Source: Elusimicrobiota bacterium (lineage in GTDB: Bacteria; Elusimicrobiota; UBA5214; JBBAAG01). From it: 52,852 nt of DNA. Of this stretch, positions 17,490-26,679 are shown piece after piece (position 1 is the first letter of the stretch; each line of letters starts with the position of its first letter). Location: contig JBBAAG010000010.1 in NCBI GenBank assembly GCA_041658405.1, positions 1 through 52,852 of the forward strand. The letters run 5' to 3'. A program made the position numbers and the translations under genes. The notes under the pieces were generated by a model that worked only from the letters and a program-made list of their open reading frames with translations, did not search any database and was not told the DNA's origin.

Positions 17490-18977
17490 TTACTCCACGC
17501 CTTCTTCCGCAATTTTTACCGCCCTAACCAATGCCGCGGCCTTAGCCTCTGTCTCTTTAAACTCTTTTTCAGGTACAGAATCCGCGACTATCCCCGCACC
17601 GGCTTGTATATACACTCTTCCATCTTTAACAACAATTGTGCGTATAGCTATTGCCATATCCATATTACCCTGATAACTAAAATATCCAACTGCACCGGCA
17701 TAAATCCCGCGGGTAACCGGTTCAAGTTCATCAATAATCTGCATTGCCCGCACTTTTGGCGCACCGGTAACCGTTCCTGCAGGGAAACATGCGTCAAATA
17801 ACTTTCCCGCGGTGACATTTGTATTAAGCTTCCCCGTCACTGAAGACACTATATGCATAACATGTGAATACCGTTCCACAACCATAAACTCCGGTACTTT
17901 TACAGTACCATACCTGCACACACGCCCGAGGTCATTACGCCCGAGATCGACAAGCATCAGATGTTCCGCGCGTTCTTTGATACTGCGTAAAAGGTTTTGT
18001 TCATTCTTAAGATCATCTGCTTCTGTCTTCCCCCGGGGCCGTGTTCCCGCAATAGGCCTTACTTCCGCAACCGCGCCTTCTTTTCTTACCAAAATTTCAG
18101 GTGAGGTACCTATAACGTACAAATCCTTGAACTTAAGATAAAACATATACGGCGACGGGTTAATTGTCCTTAGTACGCGATAGATTGAGAACGGCTGGCA
18201 TTCCAGTTTTTTATGTATTCTCTGTGATAACACCATCTGAATAATATCCCCGGAACGTATATACTCCCTGTTTTTCCGTACCATCGCAGTAAACTGTTTT
18301 TGCGGTAGCGAATGCACCCATTTATCTTGTTTGCCAGAACTCGAATTCTTCTGTTTTTTGTTAATAGAAACCTTATTCTTTGCAGCTCTTCCTGCCTTAA
18401 TTGAATCAACTGTTAAATTAATATTCCGTAACGCTGCCTCATACGCTTGTACAGGATTATTATTATTTTTTGTGAGATCCGCAGCATAAACAATTTTCAT
18501 CTTGCGCTCGACATGATCAAACAATACAACTGTTTGCCCTCTCATAAACAACATCTCAGGAAAATCATTTGCATCTTTACGCGGATTACTAAGTTTTTCC
18601 AACCGGCGCACGTACTCGTATGACACCACCCCGACGGTACCGCCCCAGAAACGCGGTAAACCTTTTATATCTGCGGGTTTGTATTGATGCAAGAGCGTAT
18701 TAACCGCCATAACAGGCGTTGCCTTACTTTTATTATTATCTTTAACATTCAGAGGTACAGCATCCACACAAATAAATGAATACCTTCCGAGCTTACCTCC
18801 CTGTTCAACACTTTCCAGGAGATAACTATACCCGCACTTATCGTTATTGGTAAGAGAAAGATATGCTGAAACAGGTGTTTCTGTGTCTGCAAGGATTTCG
18901 CAATAGACAGGGATTAAATTACACGTTTTTGCTAAACGCTTGAATTCATTTATAGCCGGAAATACTTGTAAACTCAT
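17490..18977 (-). CDS. trpE: Anthranilate synthase component I
   Basis: It makes anthranilate from chorismate with ammonia from TrpG. The protein is about 495 residues. The N-terminal region carries the tryptophan feedback site SYLLESVEQGGKLGRYSF, and the C-terminal chorismate-binding domain shows the family landmarks PIAGTRPRGKT, DLGRNDLGRV, HIVSSVTG, GAPKVRAM and IQAGAGIVADS. Allosteric inhibition by tryptophan is therefore expected. I take ATG 18977 (MSLQVF) as the start; a GTG four codons earlier at 18989 would overlap the hisI stop. A linker near residues 200-220 is unusually Lys/Ser-rich. Confidence 0.96.
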   Translation of the reverse strand: MSLQVFPAINEFKRLAKTCNLIPVYCEILADTETPVSAYLSLTNNDKCGYSYLLESVEQGGKLGRYSFICVDAVPLNVKDNNKSKATPVMAVNTLLHQYKPADIKGLPRFWGGTVGVVSYEYVRRLEKLSNPRKDANDFPEMLFMRGQTVVLFDHVERKMKIVYAADLTKNNNNPVQAYEAALRNINLTVDSIKAGRAAKNKVSINKKQKNSSSGKQDKWVHSLPQKQFTAMVRKNREYIRSGDIIQMVLSQRIHKKLECQPFSIYRVLRTINPSPYMFYLKFKDLYVIGTSPEILVRKEGAVAEVRPIAGTRPRGKTEADDLKNEQNLLRSIKERAEHLMLVDLGRNDLGRVCRYGTVKVPEFMVVERYSHVMHIVSSVTGKLNTNVTAGKLFDACFPAGTVTGAPKVRAMQIIDELEPVTRGIYAGAVGYFSYQGNMDMAIAIRTIVVKDGRVYIQAGAGIVADSVPEKEFKETEAKAAALVRAVKIAEEGVE

Positions 18978-18981
18978 TATT

Positions 18982-19371
18982 TTAAACACTTTTCTTTGAA
19001 CAACGCATACTTATTGTGCTTCCACCTTTTAACTCCCTAAAAAAACAACTCCTCTTACCGGTATGACACGCGATACCACCCACCTGCCTGACCTTGATAA
19101 CCAAAGCATCAGCGTCACAATCATACAACACTTTCTTTACTTTCTGTAAATGCCCCGAGGTTAACCCCTTAACCCAATACTCTTTTCTGCTGCGGCTCCA
19201 AAAACAGGTAAGGCCATTCTCCAGGGTACGTTTGATAGATTCAAGATTCATATAAGCAAGCATCAACACCGTACCATCCTTATAATCCTGTACAATTGCA
19301 GGGATTAAACCGTTACTGTCAAACTTAAACTTTACAGAGTTCACCAATGAATTAACTTCTTTTCTATTCAT
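18982..19371 (-). CDS. hisI: Phosphoribosyl-AMP cyclohydrolase
   Basis: This is the third step of histidine synthesis, opening the purine ring of PR-AMP. The 129 residues cover only the HisI domain; the PR-ATP pyrophosphatase (HisE) domain is absent. Key motifs are LMLAYMN, CFWSRSRKEYWVKG(L)TSGH, DCDADALVIKV (Mg and Zn ligands) and GGIACHTGKRSCFF (Zn cysteines). It follows hisA by 12 bases and ends within a few bases of trpE. No other his genes except hisA are in the window. Confidence 0.94.
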   Translation of the reverse strand: MNRKEVNSLVNSVKFKFDSNGLIPAIVQDYKDGTVLMLAYMNLESIKRTLENGLTCFWSRSRKEYWVKGLTSGHLQKVKKVLYDCDADALVIKVRQVGGIACHTGKRSCFFRELKGGSTISMRCSKKSV

Positions 19372-19383
19372 ATTGTCAACTAT

Positions 19384-20121
19384 CTACACCCTCTTAGCAA
19401 GTTCTATAGCTTCATTAAGTTTTATCGTACCTTCGTACAAAGCCTTACCTATAACAACACCCTTAAGTTTTTTTACTTCCAACAACTTACTCACATGCTC
19501 AAGCGTTGCAACACCGCCCGACGATATTACATGCATCGAAGTTATATCACAAAAATTACGTACACCTTCAACATTCGGCCCTTCCAATGTTCCATCCTTT
19601 GTAGTATCAGTATAAATAACCTCTTTGATCCCAAGTTTTTCGAGTTTTGGCAATACTTCTTCAGGAGTCATCGCTGTAACTTCCTTCCACCCGCCGATTG
19701 AAAGCTTACCTTGTGTTATATCCATAGCAATAATAATCTTATCCCCGAACTTCTCAGCTGCCTGTTCAACAAGTTTGGGGTTATACACCACAGTTGTTCC
19801 CAGAATAACTTTATCCACCCCGAGTTTTAATACTTTTTCTATACTCTTAATCGAGCGTATCCCTCCCCCAACTTCAATAACCATATTTACAGCTTTACGG
19901 ATTGCCTCAATGATCTCCACGTTCTTAATATTCCCGCAGAACGCGCCATCAAGGTCAACTACATGCAACCTCTCAGCACCCTGTGTCTGCCACAGTTTGG
20001 CAATAAATACAGGGTCATTGGAGTACACATGTTCAGTTTCAATCTTACCTTTAGTGAGCCTAACGCACTGGCTATTACGTATGTCTATTGCAGGTATTAC
20101 TCTAAAACTGGTATTTTCCAT
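19384..20121 (-). CDS. hisA: 1-(5-phosphoribosyl)-5-[(5-phosphoribosylamino)methylideneamino]imidazole-4-carboxamide isomerase
   Basis: The 245-residue (beta/alpha)8 barrel catalyses the Amadori step of histidine synthesis. VIPAIDIRNSQCVRLTKG carries the catalytic Asp; GGGIRS and SSGGVATLE form the two phosphate sites, and YTDTTKDGTLEGPN carries the second catalytic Asp. It is the first gene of the his-trp run, with a leader of about 80 bases from the promoter at 20207-20236. Because a real trpF exists downstream, a dual PriA function is not needed. Confidence 0.95.
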   Translation of the reverse strand: MENTSFRVIPAIDIRNSQCVRLTKGKIETEHVYSNDPVFIAKLWQTQGAERLHVVDLDGAFCGNIKNVEIIEAIRKAVNMVIEVGGGIRSIKSIEKVLKLGVDKVILGTTVVYNPKLVEQAAEKFGDKIIIAMDITQGKLSIGGWKEVTAMTPEEVLPKLEKLGIKEVIYTDTTKDGTLEGPNVEGVRNFCDITSMHVISSGGVATLEHVSKLLEVKKLKGVVIGKALYEGTIKLNEAIELAKRV

Positions 20122-20206
20122 AAACTCAATTCAACTCCCTTAAATTAAACCTATACAATTAGCCGGCACTTTTTCCGCAGGATGATATTCATAAAATGTA
20201 AATAAT

Positions 20207-20236
20207 AATATAGTTTAACAACCCTTACAGTGTCAA
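20207..20236 (-). promoter_or_regulatory. Sigma70-type promoter for the his-trp run
   Basis: On the minus strand TTGACA (20236-20231) and TATATT (20212-20207) are separated by 18 bases, close to consensus, with transcription start expected near 20200, about 80 bases before hisA. No attenuator-like Trp or His codon run is seen in the leader. Confidence 0.72.
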
Positions 20237-20259
20237 CAACAAACTTCCCCGCGTATAAG

Positions 20260-23200
20260 TCATAAGTGTACCAAAACAAGTTCACCTGAGGTATCATCAC
20301 CGCCAGCGGTTTTACAGCGCACAACTATGCGGTACAGATTTGTCTTGTCATAATCCTTGATTGTAACTTTATAAACATTACTCTTGTTTTTATTCCCGGT
20401 GAATCCGGAATGGCTATCTTCCGCAATAATTTTACCGTTCTCCAGTAATGTAACATTCTCAATATCCAACCCATACTTCCCGGAAGTATAACTAAACTCT
20501 ATAAGGTACTCCCCGTTATCCTTGATAATTCTTGTGATCTCAAACTCCAGAATATCTTTGTTCATCCTTACCAACTTACCATCCCAATATCCTATAGGAT
20601 AAACACCCTTACATGCAGATATAAACTCATACGGGTTCTGCATTGACGGAATACGGCCGTTGTCACATTCTTGAAGATAACTATCTATTAACACAATCTT
20701 TTCACGTGTATCCTCTGCCATATTTTCAATTAACCCGATATCGGCCAGTGCCGCCCCTGCGTTATCACAGAAATACCGGTATTGCCGTTTAATTACTTCT
20801 ATGCTTCTTAACAACAAACCTAACTTGTTTTTGCAAAGCATAAGTTTTGATTTAACAGTCCCCGGTGAAACGCGATTGGCATATGCGCCGGTATAGGCTT
20901 TGGTTATAACCAATAACGCAACAGTCTTCTCAGCTACTGCACTTCTTATATCCGTCATTAACTCCAGAGCGTTTATTGATAATTGATTACTTGTTGAAAC
21001 ACTCTTCATCTGTTTCAACACTTTTTTTACATTCACACAATCCTTAGCGAGCGCAACGGCAGCAGTACCAGCACTTTTTTCATCCGGACGCACATATTTT
21101 TTGTAAAATTCCTCAAGCCCTGTAAAAAATGCGATTGTAACATTTTCATAAGTAGCATAATTCCCTGTATTTAATGTATCCAACGCACCCCTGTAAATTA
21201 TATTATCAACCTTGCTATTGAACTTTGAATTATTTTCATCAATACCAAACCACTGTTTTTTGTACCTCTCAAAATAATATTGTAGACCACCCTTGCTACC
21301 GGACCACGAACATTCAGCTGAATACACAATCCCTAACCATTGGTTCTCAAACAGCCCGCATCTAACAAGTTCCCAGGTTGCAACACATCCATTTTTGTAT
21401 CCACGCAGATAGGCTTCTTCGTAAAACCCCCTTATTCCCCGGAAAGTTGTCTCATAATCCGGATACACCCTGGAATATCCCACTACCGCCGGAACCGCGT
21501 ACAATTCATTCCATCCCGCGGTTTTGTAATCATCCAAACTAGGATAGCTCGAAGGGCCGTGGTATATCCATTCAAACGGTATAAACTCTTTATCCAACTG
21601 TTTAGCAGCAGAAAGCGTCATCCCTGTACGTTGATCTATCCTATCACCTTCAATACTATGTGATACCCAGTACAGCATGCGTTTATTATACTTTTTCAGC
21701 ACTTTCCCTAACGAGTTTATATACCATGAATACAACACCAGTTTAGCTTCATATTCCGACGCAAACTTTTTTGCAAATTCTTTACATTTCACGCATTTAC
21801 AGAACCCGGATTCATACTCATCACCTCCGATATGAATATATCCTGTATTAACGAATGCCTTAGATAATTCATTATAAACATTATCAAGAAACACAAACGT
21901 GTTTTCGTTAAGTACACAAAAATTGTTTGGGTTACCGTTCTCCCTCAAATCCTTAAGTTCCGCATGCGACAACACATTCCTCGCATGCCCCAGGGATTCA
22001 AACTGCGGGATGAGTTCAACAAAATACTTTTTTGCATATTCAGATAATTCTTTTACTACTTTGGGTTCAAACGAACCTTTATCCCCAAGAAAAGGATATT
22101 TTTCAAACTTAAAATCGTCTTCCATATAAACCATTAACTGATTAATTTTAAAAAACGCCATTTGACGTATCATACGCTTAATATATCCAATATTAACACT
22201 CTGCCCGCGCGCAAAGTCATATTGCACCATACGGTTATCAAATAACGGCCAATCACGTATTTTTATACATGGAATAATACAATATTGATTTTTCTTGCCG
22301 GTATCCATTAACTGCAACAATGCCTGGCAACCATAGAATAACCCCTGCGCGGTTTTCCCTGCAATAACAACATCTTCCGGTGTTACTGACAGATAATATC
22401 CTTGCGTATGGCTAGGTATTAACGTTTCAATATCAGCTGGGATTACAGTATTGCCTTTAATTCCTGAAGGTATTTTTAAGGATATCCACTGATACCTCAT
22501 AGGATCAGCTCCCTTAACTGTTTTTGTGAGGATCCCTATGCGTTCACGTAAATCTTCCGATAAGCCCTGTGTAACGAGTTCAGTATCTTCCAACAATCCC
22601 GCACTATAAGTTATCTCCAGCCCGTTCCTTACCTCAAAACCATTTTGCGCTAAAGTAAGCTCTTTAGGTTTAGGCAATAATTCCACCCCGTGGCGGGACA
22701 GCATTGTATTAATTTTAACTTCACGTTCAAGTTCGTTGGTGTATGTTAAGAACAAAACATTGATCGGCTTATCCTTACTATGTTTATACAGCGTCCATGT
22801 ATCTTTCAGTGTATTTACTGTTACAAACAGTTCAAGACACCCTGCATTCCTATGTTTTTCTGTTACATATTTTGATATATCTATAATCTCGCGGGTATGA
22901 GTATTAAAAGATTCTGAATTACCGATTTTAGAAGACTGATGTACAACTTTACCGTCAATATCATCAATTTTTATAACAACTTGATACATCTCGCCGTTTC
23001 CGCGGTATGCCACAATATTGCCTAAGTATATTGAATAACTCAATACTTTACCAAGCGGGACAGGAAATTTGATTTTTACATACTGTCCTGAGGGCAAAGA
23101 ACCCATATTACCTTCACCTATCGGAGTGGGAGGTAACGGATCTAATTTTTTAGCATAAGAAATATAATCCTGCCAATTAACTTCACCTTTATTCTCAGCG

Positions 23201-23283
23201 TGAGTAACAGGGACATAAAATGCGAGAAGAAGTACCGTTAATACGTAAATATTAATTGCCAGATACTTTGAGATAATAAACAC
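20260..23283 (-). CDS. Secreted GH20 beta-N-acetylhexosaminidase-like protein
   Basis: The 1007-residue protein begins with a signal peptide (about residues 1-30). A beta-rich domain follows, then a GH20b-type domain (about 200-335, ending GLFYGCQALLQLM), the GH20 TIM barrel (about 345-640) and a long helical plus beta C-terminal extension. The catalytic pair D488-E489 lies in GYIHIGGDEYESGFCKC, so the substrate-assisted mechanism is intact. The CKCVKCKEF cysteines nearby are often seen in environmental GH20 proteins. It probably releases terminal GlcNAc or GalNAc from glycans in the periplasm or outside. It is last in the run after a HAD-type gene and an oxidoreductase, which suggests a small glycan-use unit. 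Confidence 0.9.
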   Translation of the reverse strand: MFIISKYLAINIYVLTVLLLAFYVPVTHAENKGEVNWQDYISYAKKLDPLPPTPIGEGNMGSLPSGQYVKIKFPVPLGKVLSYSIYLGNIVAYRGNGEMYQVVIKIDDIDGKVVHQSSKIGNSESFNTHTREIIDISKYVTEKHRNAGCLELFVTVNTLKDTWTLYKHSKDKPINVLFLTYTNELEREVKINTMLSRHGVELLPKPKELTLAQNGFEVRNGLEITYSAGLLEDTELVTQGLSEDLRERIGILTKTVKGADPMRYQWISLKIPSGIKGNTVIPADIETLIPSHTQGYYLSVTPEDVVIAGKTAQGLFYGCQALLQLMDTGKKNQYCIIPCIKIRDWPLFDNRMVQYDFARGQSVNIGYIKRMIRQMAFFKINQLMVYMEDDFKFEKYPFLGDKGSFEPKVVKELSEYAKKYFVELIPQFESLGHARNVLSHAELKDLRENGNPNNFCVLNENTFVFLDNVYNELSKAFVNTGYIHIGGDEYESGFCKCVKCKEFAKKFASEYEAKLVLYSWYINSLGKVLKKYNKRMLYWVSHSIEGDRIDQRTGMTLSAAKQLDKEFIPFEWIYHGPSSYPSLDDYKTAGWNELYAVPAVVGYSRVYPDYETTFRGIRGFYEEAYLRGYKNGCVATWELVRCGLFENQWLGIVYSAECSWSGSKGGLQYYFERYKKQWFGIDENNSKFNSKVDNIIYRGALDTLNTGNYATYENVTIAFFTGLEEFYKKYVRPDEKSAGTAAVALAKDCVNVKKVLKQMKSVSTSNQLSINALELMTDIRSAVAEKTVALLVITKAYTGAYANRVSPGTVKSKLMLCKNKLGLLLRSIEVIKRQYRYFCDNAGAALADIGLIENMAEDTREKIVLIDSYLQECDNGRIPSMQNPYEFISACKGVYPIGYWDGKLVRMNKDILEFEITRIIKDNGEYLIEFSYTSGKYGLDIENVTLLENGKIIAEDSHSGFTGNKNKSNVYKVTIKDYDKTNLYRIVVRCKTAGGDDTSGELVLVHL

Positions 23284-23293
23284 AAACCGCCTT

Positions 23294-24097
23294 TTATACT
23301 GCTTTTTCAGAGATAAACTTCAGGCTGTCAATCACCCCGCGGGTTGACGGATACTTGCTTTGATATATCCATCCGTGTTTCAGTGGAATTGAACTCTTAT
23401 GATTTCCTATCTTATGTACAGTTTTCCCATGATTTTTTATAAACCTCAGCAATGTTTCCGCAGCATTTGCAGGCAAAAAAGCGTAATCAGAATTTAGTAT
23501 AAGATTGTAATCATTCATGGAATCCGCAATCCCTACAGTACACCGTTTCCCCGCAATATGTTTCAACCCCGTGAACTTATTATAACCCATAGGGAGAATG
23601 TCAACCGCAACATCTGAATGTGTAACAATAACGTCCTGGTGATACCCATACCCATCAACAAGTTTTTGTACTTCCGGGAATATCACCCTCGGGTCAAGCC
23701 CGCTATGTTCATTCTTTGTAAATACACTTATCGTAGCTAGCCGGCGCCCAAAATATTTTGTATTCGGTATTTTTAATGTACGCAAGATACGTTCCAACGA
23801 CTTTATCCGTCTCACCATTCTCCGCGTAACAACAACTTTTTCGTTTTTACCACTACTTACAACGCATCCCGTTTCAAGTATGTACCCCTCAAATAAACCA
23901 CGAACCTTATGCGGGACGTATTTATTAATAAAACTCAAATCATTACCCGAACAAATATATAACTTCCCGAGTTTGTTAACTCCCGCCATTGCTTCACACA
24001 AAGGAGTTATCAGTTTATCTTCGATCCTCCACCCTTTACCCAACAATGTCCCATGGAGGTCAATACCGATTACCACACTATTGCTTAGACGCTTCAT
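23294..24097 (-). CDS. HAD-superfamily phosphatase-like protein
   Basis: The 267 residues have a HAD layout with a cap of the IIB type. Motif I reads GIDLHGTLL: nucleophile D13 is present but the usual second Asp is His15. Motif II is YICSGND, and motifs III/IV are NKFTGLKHIAGKR...VGIADSMNDYNLI. The order resembles sucrose- or mannosyl-phosphoglycerate-phosphatase and Cof-type enzymes. The His in place of the general acid/base Asp could lower or change activity. It lies 10 bases before the hexosaminidase gene and about 20 bases after the oxidoreductase. The substrate, perhaps a sugar phosphate, is inferred from context only. Confidence 0.8.
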   Translation of the reverse strand: MKRLSNSVVIGIDLHGTLLGKGWRIEDKLITPLCEAMAGVNKLGKLYICSGNDLSFINKYVPHKVRGLFEGYILETGCVVSSGKNEKVVVTRRMVRRIKSLERILRTLKIPNTKYFGRRLATISVFTKNEHSGLDPRVIFPEVQKLVDGYGYHQDVIVTHSDVAVDILPMGYNKFTGLKHIAGKRCTVGIADSMNDYNLILNSDYAFLPANAAETLLRFIKNHGKTVHKIGNHKSSIPLKHGWIYQSKYPSTRGVIDSLKFISEKAV

Positions 24098-24119
24098 TTA
24101 CAACCAGTTTCTTTGAGAA

Positions 24120-25010
24120 CTACTTCTCAACTTCCACCCAGGTATACGGCTTTTCATTTGCGCGGTTACCTGCATCAATGATACGCATAACTTCCAATGT
24201 TTGCTCATGCGGAACCTTTATCTTGCGTGTTTCATAAAAATCGCAGATATCGTCAATCAGCCGTAAGAAACACTTACCAACATCGATCCTGGGTATACCG
24301 CATGCGCCGCCGGTATCAAACATCGCGGAAAGTTCAAAATCCTGACCGAAAGTTTGAGCATCAATTTTTGTAGTACCGAGAATACAATTCGCTACTGCTG
24401 AACGTTTATCATCACCATAATCTATATTCATAACAACTGCGTTTCCTGCACCTGTACGCATAACACGTTTTGCACCGGTACCTATCAGCATTACCATCAT
24501 TTCTATCTGGTGTATTGCGTACACACACCATTCATTCGGCCCGCGGGTAGACACAAACGGTATTACTTTTTCTTTCTTTACATTATTAATGAACGATTCA
24601 AGTTCAACTGAATACCGTAATGCCGAAGTTGAAAACATCGGCGTATTATTTTTCTCCGCCAAAGCAATAAGTTTCTTTGCCATCTTTACATCCAACGCAA
24701 ATGTTTTATCAACATACACAGGCTTACCTGATGACAACGCTTTCTCGCAAAGATCCCAGTGGCGTTCAGGATTATTTGGGGATAAAACCATGAGGTAATC
24801 AGATTTTTCAACTACTTCCTCGGGAGTTAAAAGTTTTTCAACTTTATTATTTTTACACCATGCTGTTATATCGACATTATTGGATACTGTTTCCTCAAAC
24901 GCATACGCGACATCCATACTCTCTTTGAACTTACCCTGCCTGATCCATTTAACATAATTGTTTGAATGAAAATTGTTGATGTAATGATCAATAAACCCAA
25001 TTTTTTTCAT
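24120..25010 (-). CDS. Gfo/Idh/MocA-type oxidoreductase-like protein
   Basis: The protein is about 296 residues from the ATG at 25010 (MKKIGFIDHY), which has a purine-rich AAGAGAAC ahead of it; an upstream ATG at 25031 lacks a ribosome site. The layout is a Rossmann N-half (SDYLMVLSPNNPERHWDLCEKALSSGKPVYVDKTFALD) and a C-terminal alpha/beta domain. DKTFA takes the place of the usual EKP. The normal GxGxxG dinucleotide loop reads GFIDHYINNFHS, which lacks the glycine pattern, so cofactor use may be altered. NAD(P)-dependent sugar oxidoreduction is the family's usual role; the substrate is unknown. Confidence 0.82.
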   Translation of the reverse strand: MKKIGFIDHYINNFHSNNYVKWIRQGKFKESMDVAYAFEETVSNNVDITAWCKNNKVEKLLTPEEVVEKSDYLMVLSPNNPERHWDLCEKALSSGKPVYVDKTFALDVKMAKKLIALAEKNNTPMFSTSALRYSVELESFINNVKKEKVIPFVSTRGPNEWCVYAIHQIEMMVMLIGTGAKRVMRTGAGNAVVMNIDYGDDKRSAVANCILGTTKIDAQTFGQDFELSAMFDTGGACGIPRIDVGKCFLRLIDDICDFYETRKIKVPHEQTLEVMRIIDAGNRANEKPYTWVEVEK

Positions 25011-25092
25011 TTGTTCTCTTTTTCCTTTCATTGTTTATTAGCGAAACACCATTTAATACCAATCTAAATATTAACACAAACCCATACAAAAA

Positions 25093-26670
25093 TCAATTTT
25101 TGAACTTACACAATAACCCTAAGGTTAATACTAATGCTGTACATAACAAACTAAAAACATAAGGAAACCGTGTATAAAAACTATACTCATCGAGTAACCG
25201 TACATTGAAAGTAATAGCTGAAGGTACAAATATCTGTGTTTTTTCGGCCACCTTTCCCGTTGGATCAATAAACCCGGAAATGCCGGTATTAGCTGAACGT
25301 ACAACATACCGCCGGTTCTCTACCGCACGAAAGATGTTGAACACAAAATGTTGATACGGCGCCGCAGTGTTTAAGTACCACCCGTCATTAGTGATGTTTA
25401 CCAGTACCTGTGCACCGGTTTTAGTAAACCGCGTAACTTCAGCACCAAATATTGATTCAAAACAAATATATGTCCCTACATCAGCTTCCACACCGCTGGC
25501 TAACTTTAGACGGATTGGATCCGTGTGCTTCCCGGGGCTGACATCCCCCAAAGCAGTCAATGTTTTAATATATTTCTCCAACCACTTTTTCAACGGCACA
25601 ACCTCTCCAAACGGTACAAGATGTATCTTACTATACTTCCCCGCAACCGCACCTTCGGGAGTTAGGCATACAGCAGAATTATATATCTCCCCGTCTTTAT
25701 ACTCAACAGTCCCTGCGAGATGAGCGCATCGTGTCATCCTTGCACAGGAAACTACCCAATCATACATCCTTTTCTCATTAAGCAAATAACCCGGTACAGC
25801 AGTCTCCGGCCAGGCAACAAGATCAAGTCCATCGTTATTTTTCGATACAGCATATACGATTTTACTGTACGCACCCATGATTTCGGTAACAAACTGCTGA
25901 TCCCATTTTTTATATTGATCAATATTCCCCTGCAGGACAGCTATTCTCATCTCAGGAGCATTAATTATTTGCGCATAAATATTTTGGATTCTATACTTAC
26001 TATATCCATAACACCCTGTCAGGATTAATATAGCGACACCCGTTACTGAAATAACGCATCTAGCGGTTTTATCATTCAATTTATGTTCATTCAATAAAGT
26101 ATTAACAATTAACGCCAGAGCTATGTTGACCAATACTATGACAAATGACACACCGTAAACTCCAGTGATATCGCATATTTGTATTAACCACAAGGAATTA
26201 TACTGTGTATACCCCAGAAGTGCCCACGGAAAACCTGTTAAGACCACTGTTTTTAGCAGTTCAACCACCACCCACCCGGCAGAGAGTGTAATCATTAAAC
26301 CCGGATGACTAAACCATACAGATTTTTCATTGAACTTCCATTTATTAAAGATCCATCCCGCAAAAATGAAGTACAACCCATGATACACCCCAAGATACCC
26401 TGAAAGAGCTATTAATGCCGCTATTCCTGTAATTCCGCTCTCTCCTGCAGTACGAAACGTAGGGACGAGCCAGTACACCACCCCTGCATTTGCCAGAATA
26501 CCCGAAATCCAGGCAGTAAAAAACACAATCTTTGTTTGTTGACGGAAAGAGATGATGAATAATGGTACTAAACAAATCCAGGATAGTATATATAAATCAA
26601 ATTTTGGGAATGCAAAAATTGTTAATACAGCGCTTAGGAATGCTGTAAACAGTAGTAATACTATCCTCAC
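25093..26670 (-). CDS. lnt: Apolipoprotein N-acyltransferase
   Basis: This inner-membrane enzyme adds the third acyl chain to lipoproteins. The 525 residues comprise about six N-terminal membrane helices, a nitrilase-fold periplasmic domain and a final anchor helix. The nitrilase triad is complete: E289 in VAWPETAVPG, K348 in YSKIHLVPFGE and C403 in YICFESIFG. The length matches E. coli Lnt. It follows the MlaD-like gene by 9 bases, and secA-mla-lnt forms an envelope-biogenesis block. Its presence supports a diderm cell. Confidence 0.95.
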   Translation of the reverse strand: MRIVLLLFTAFLSAVLTIFAFPKFDLYILSWICLVPLFIISFRQQTKIVFFTAWISGILANAGVVYWLVPTFRTAGESGITGIAALIALSGYLGVYHGLYFIFAGWIFNKWKFNEKSVWFSHPGLMITLSAGWVVVELLKTVVLTGFPWALLGYTQYNSLWLIQICDITGVYGVSFVIVLVNIALALIVNTLLNEHKLNDKTARCVISVTGVAILILTGCYGYSKYRIQNIYAQIINAPEMRIAVLQGNIDQYKKWDQQFVTEIMGAYSKIVYAVSKNNDGLDLVAWPETAVPGYLLNEKRMYDWVVSCARMTRCAHLAGTVEYKDGEIYNSAVCLTPEGAVAGKYSKIHLVPFGEVVPLKKWLEKYIKTLTALGDVSPGKHTDPIRLKLASGVEADVGTYICFESIFGAEVTRFTKTGAQVLVNITNDGWYLNTAAPYQHFVFNIFRAVENRRYVVRSANTGISGFIDPTGKVAEKTQIFVPSAITFNVRLLDEYSFYTRFPYVFSLLCTALVLTLGLLCKFKN

Positions 26671-26679
26671 TGCAACCGC

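Noticed and set aside
19384..20121. hisA as a bifunctional PriA enzyme
   Set aside because: A complete trpF with its catalytic Cys and Asp is present at 2963-3607 in the same run.
20151..20192. A 13-codon reading frame (MNIILRKKCRLIV) in the hisA leader, considered as an attenuation leader peptide
   Set aside because: It has no Trp or His codon run, no clear ribosome site and no terminator/antiterminator hairpins were found.
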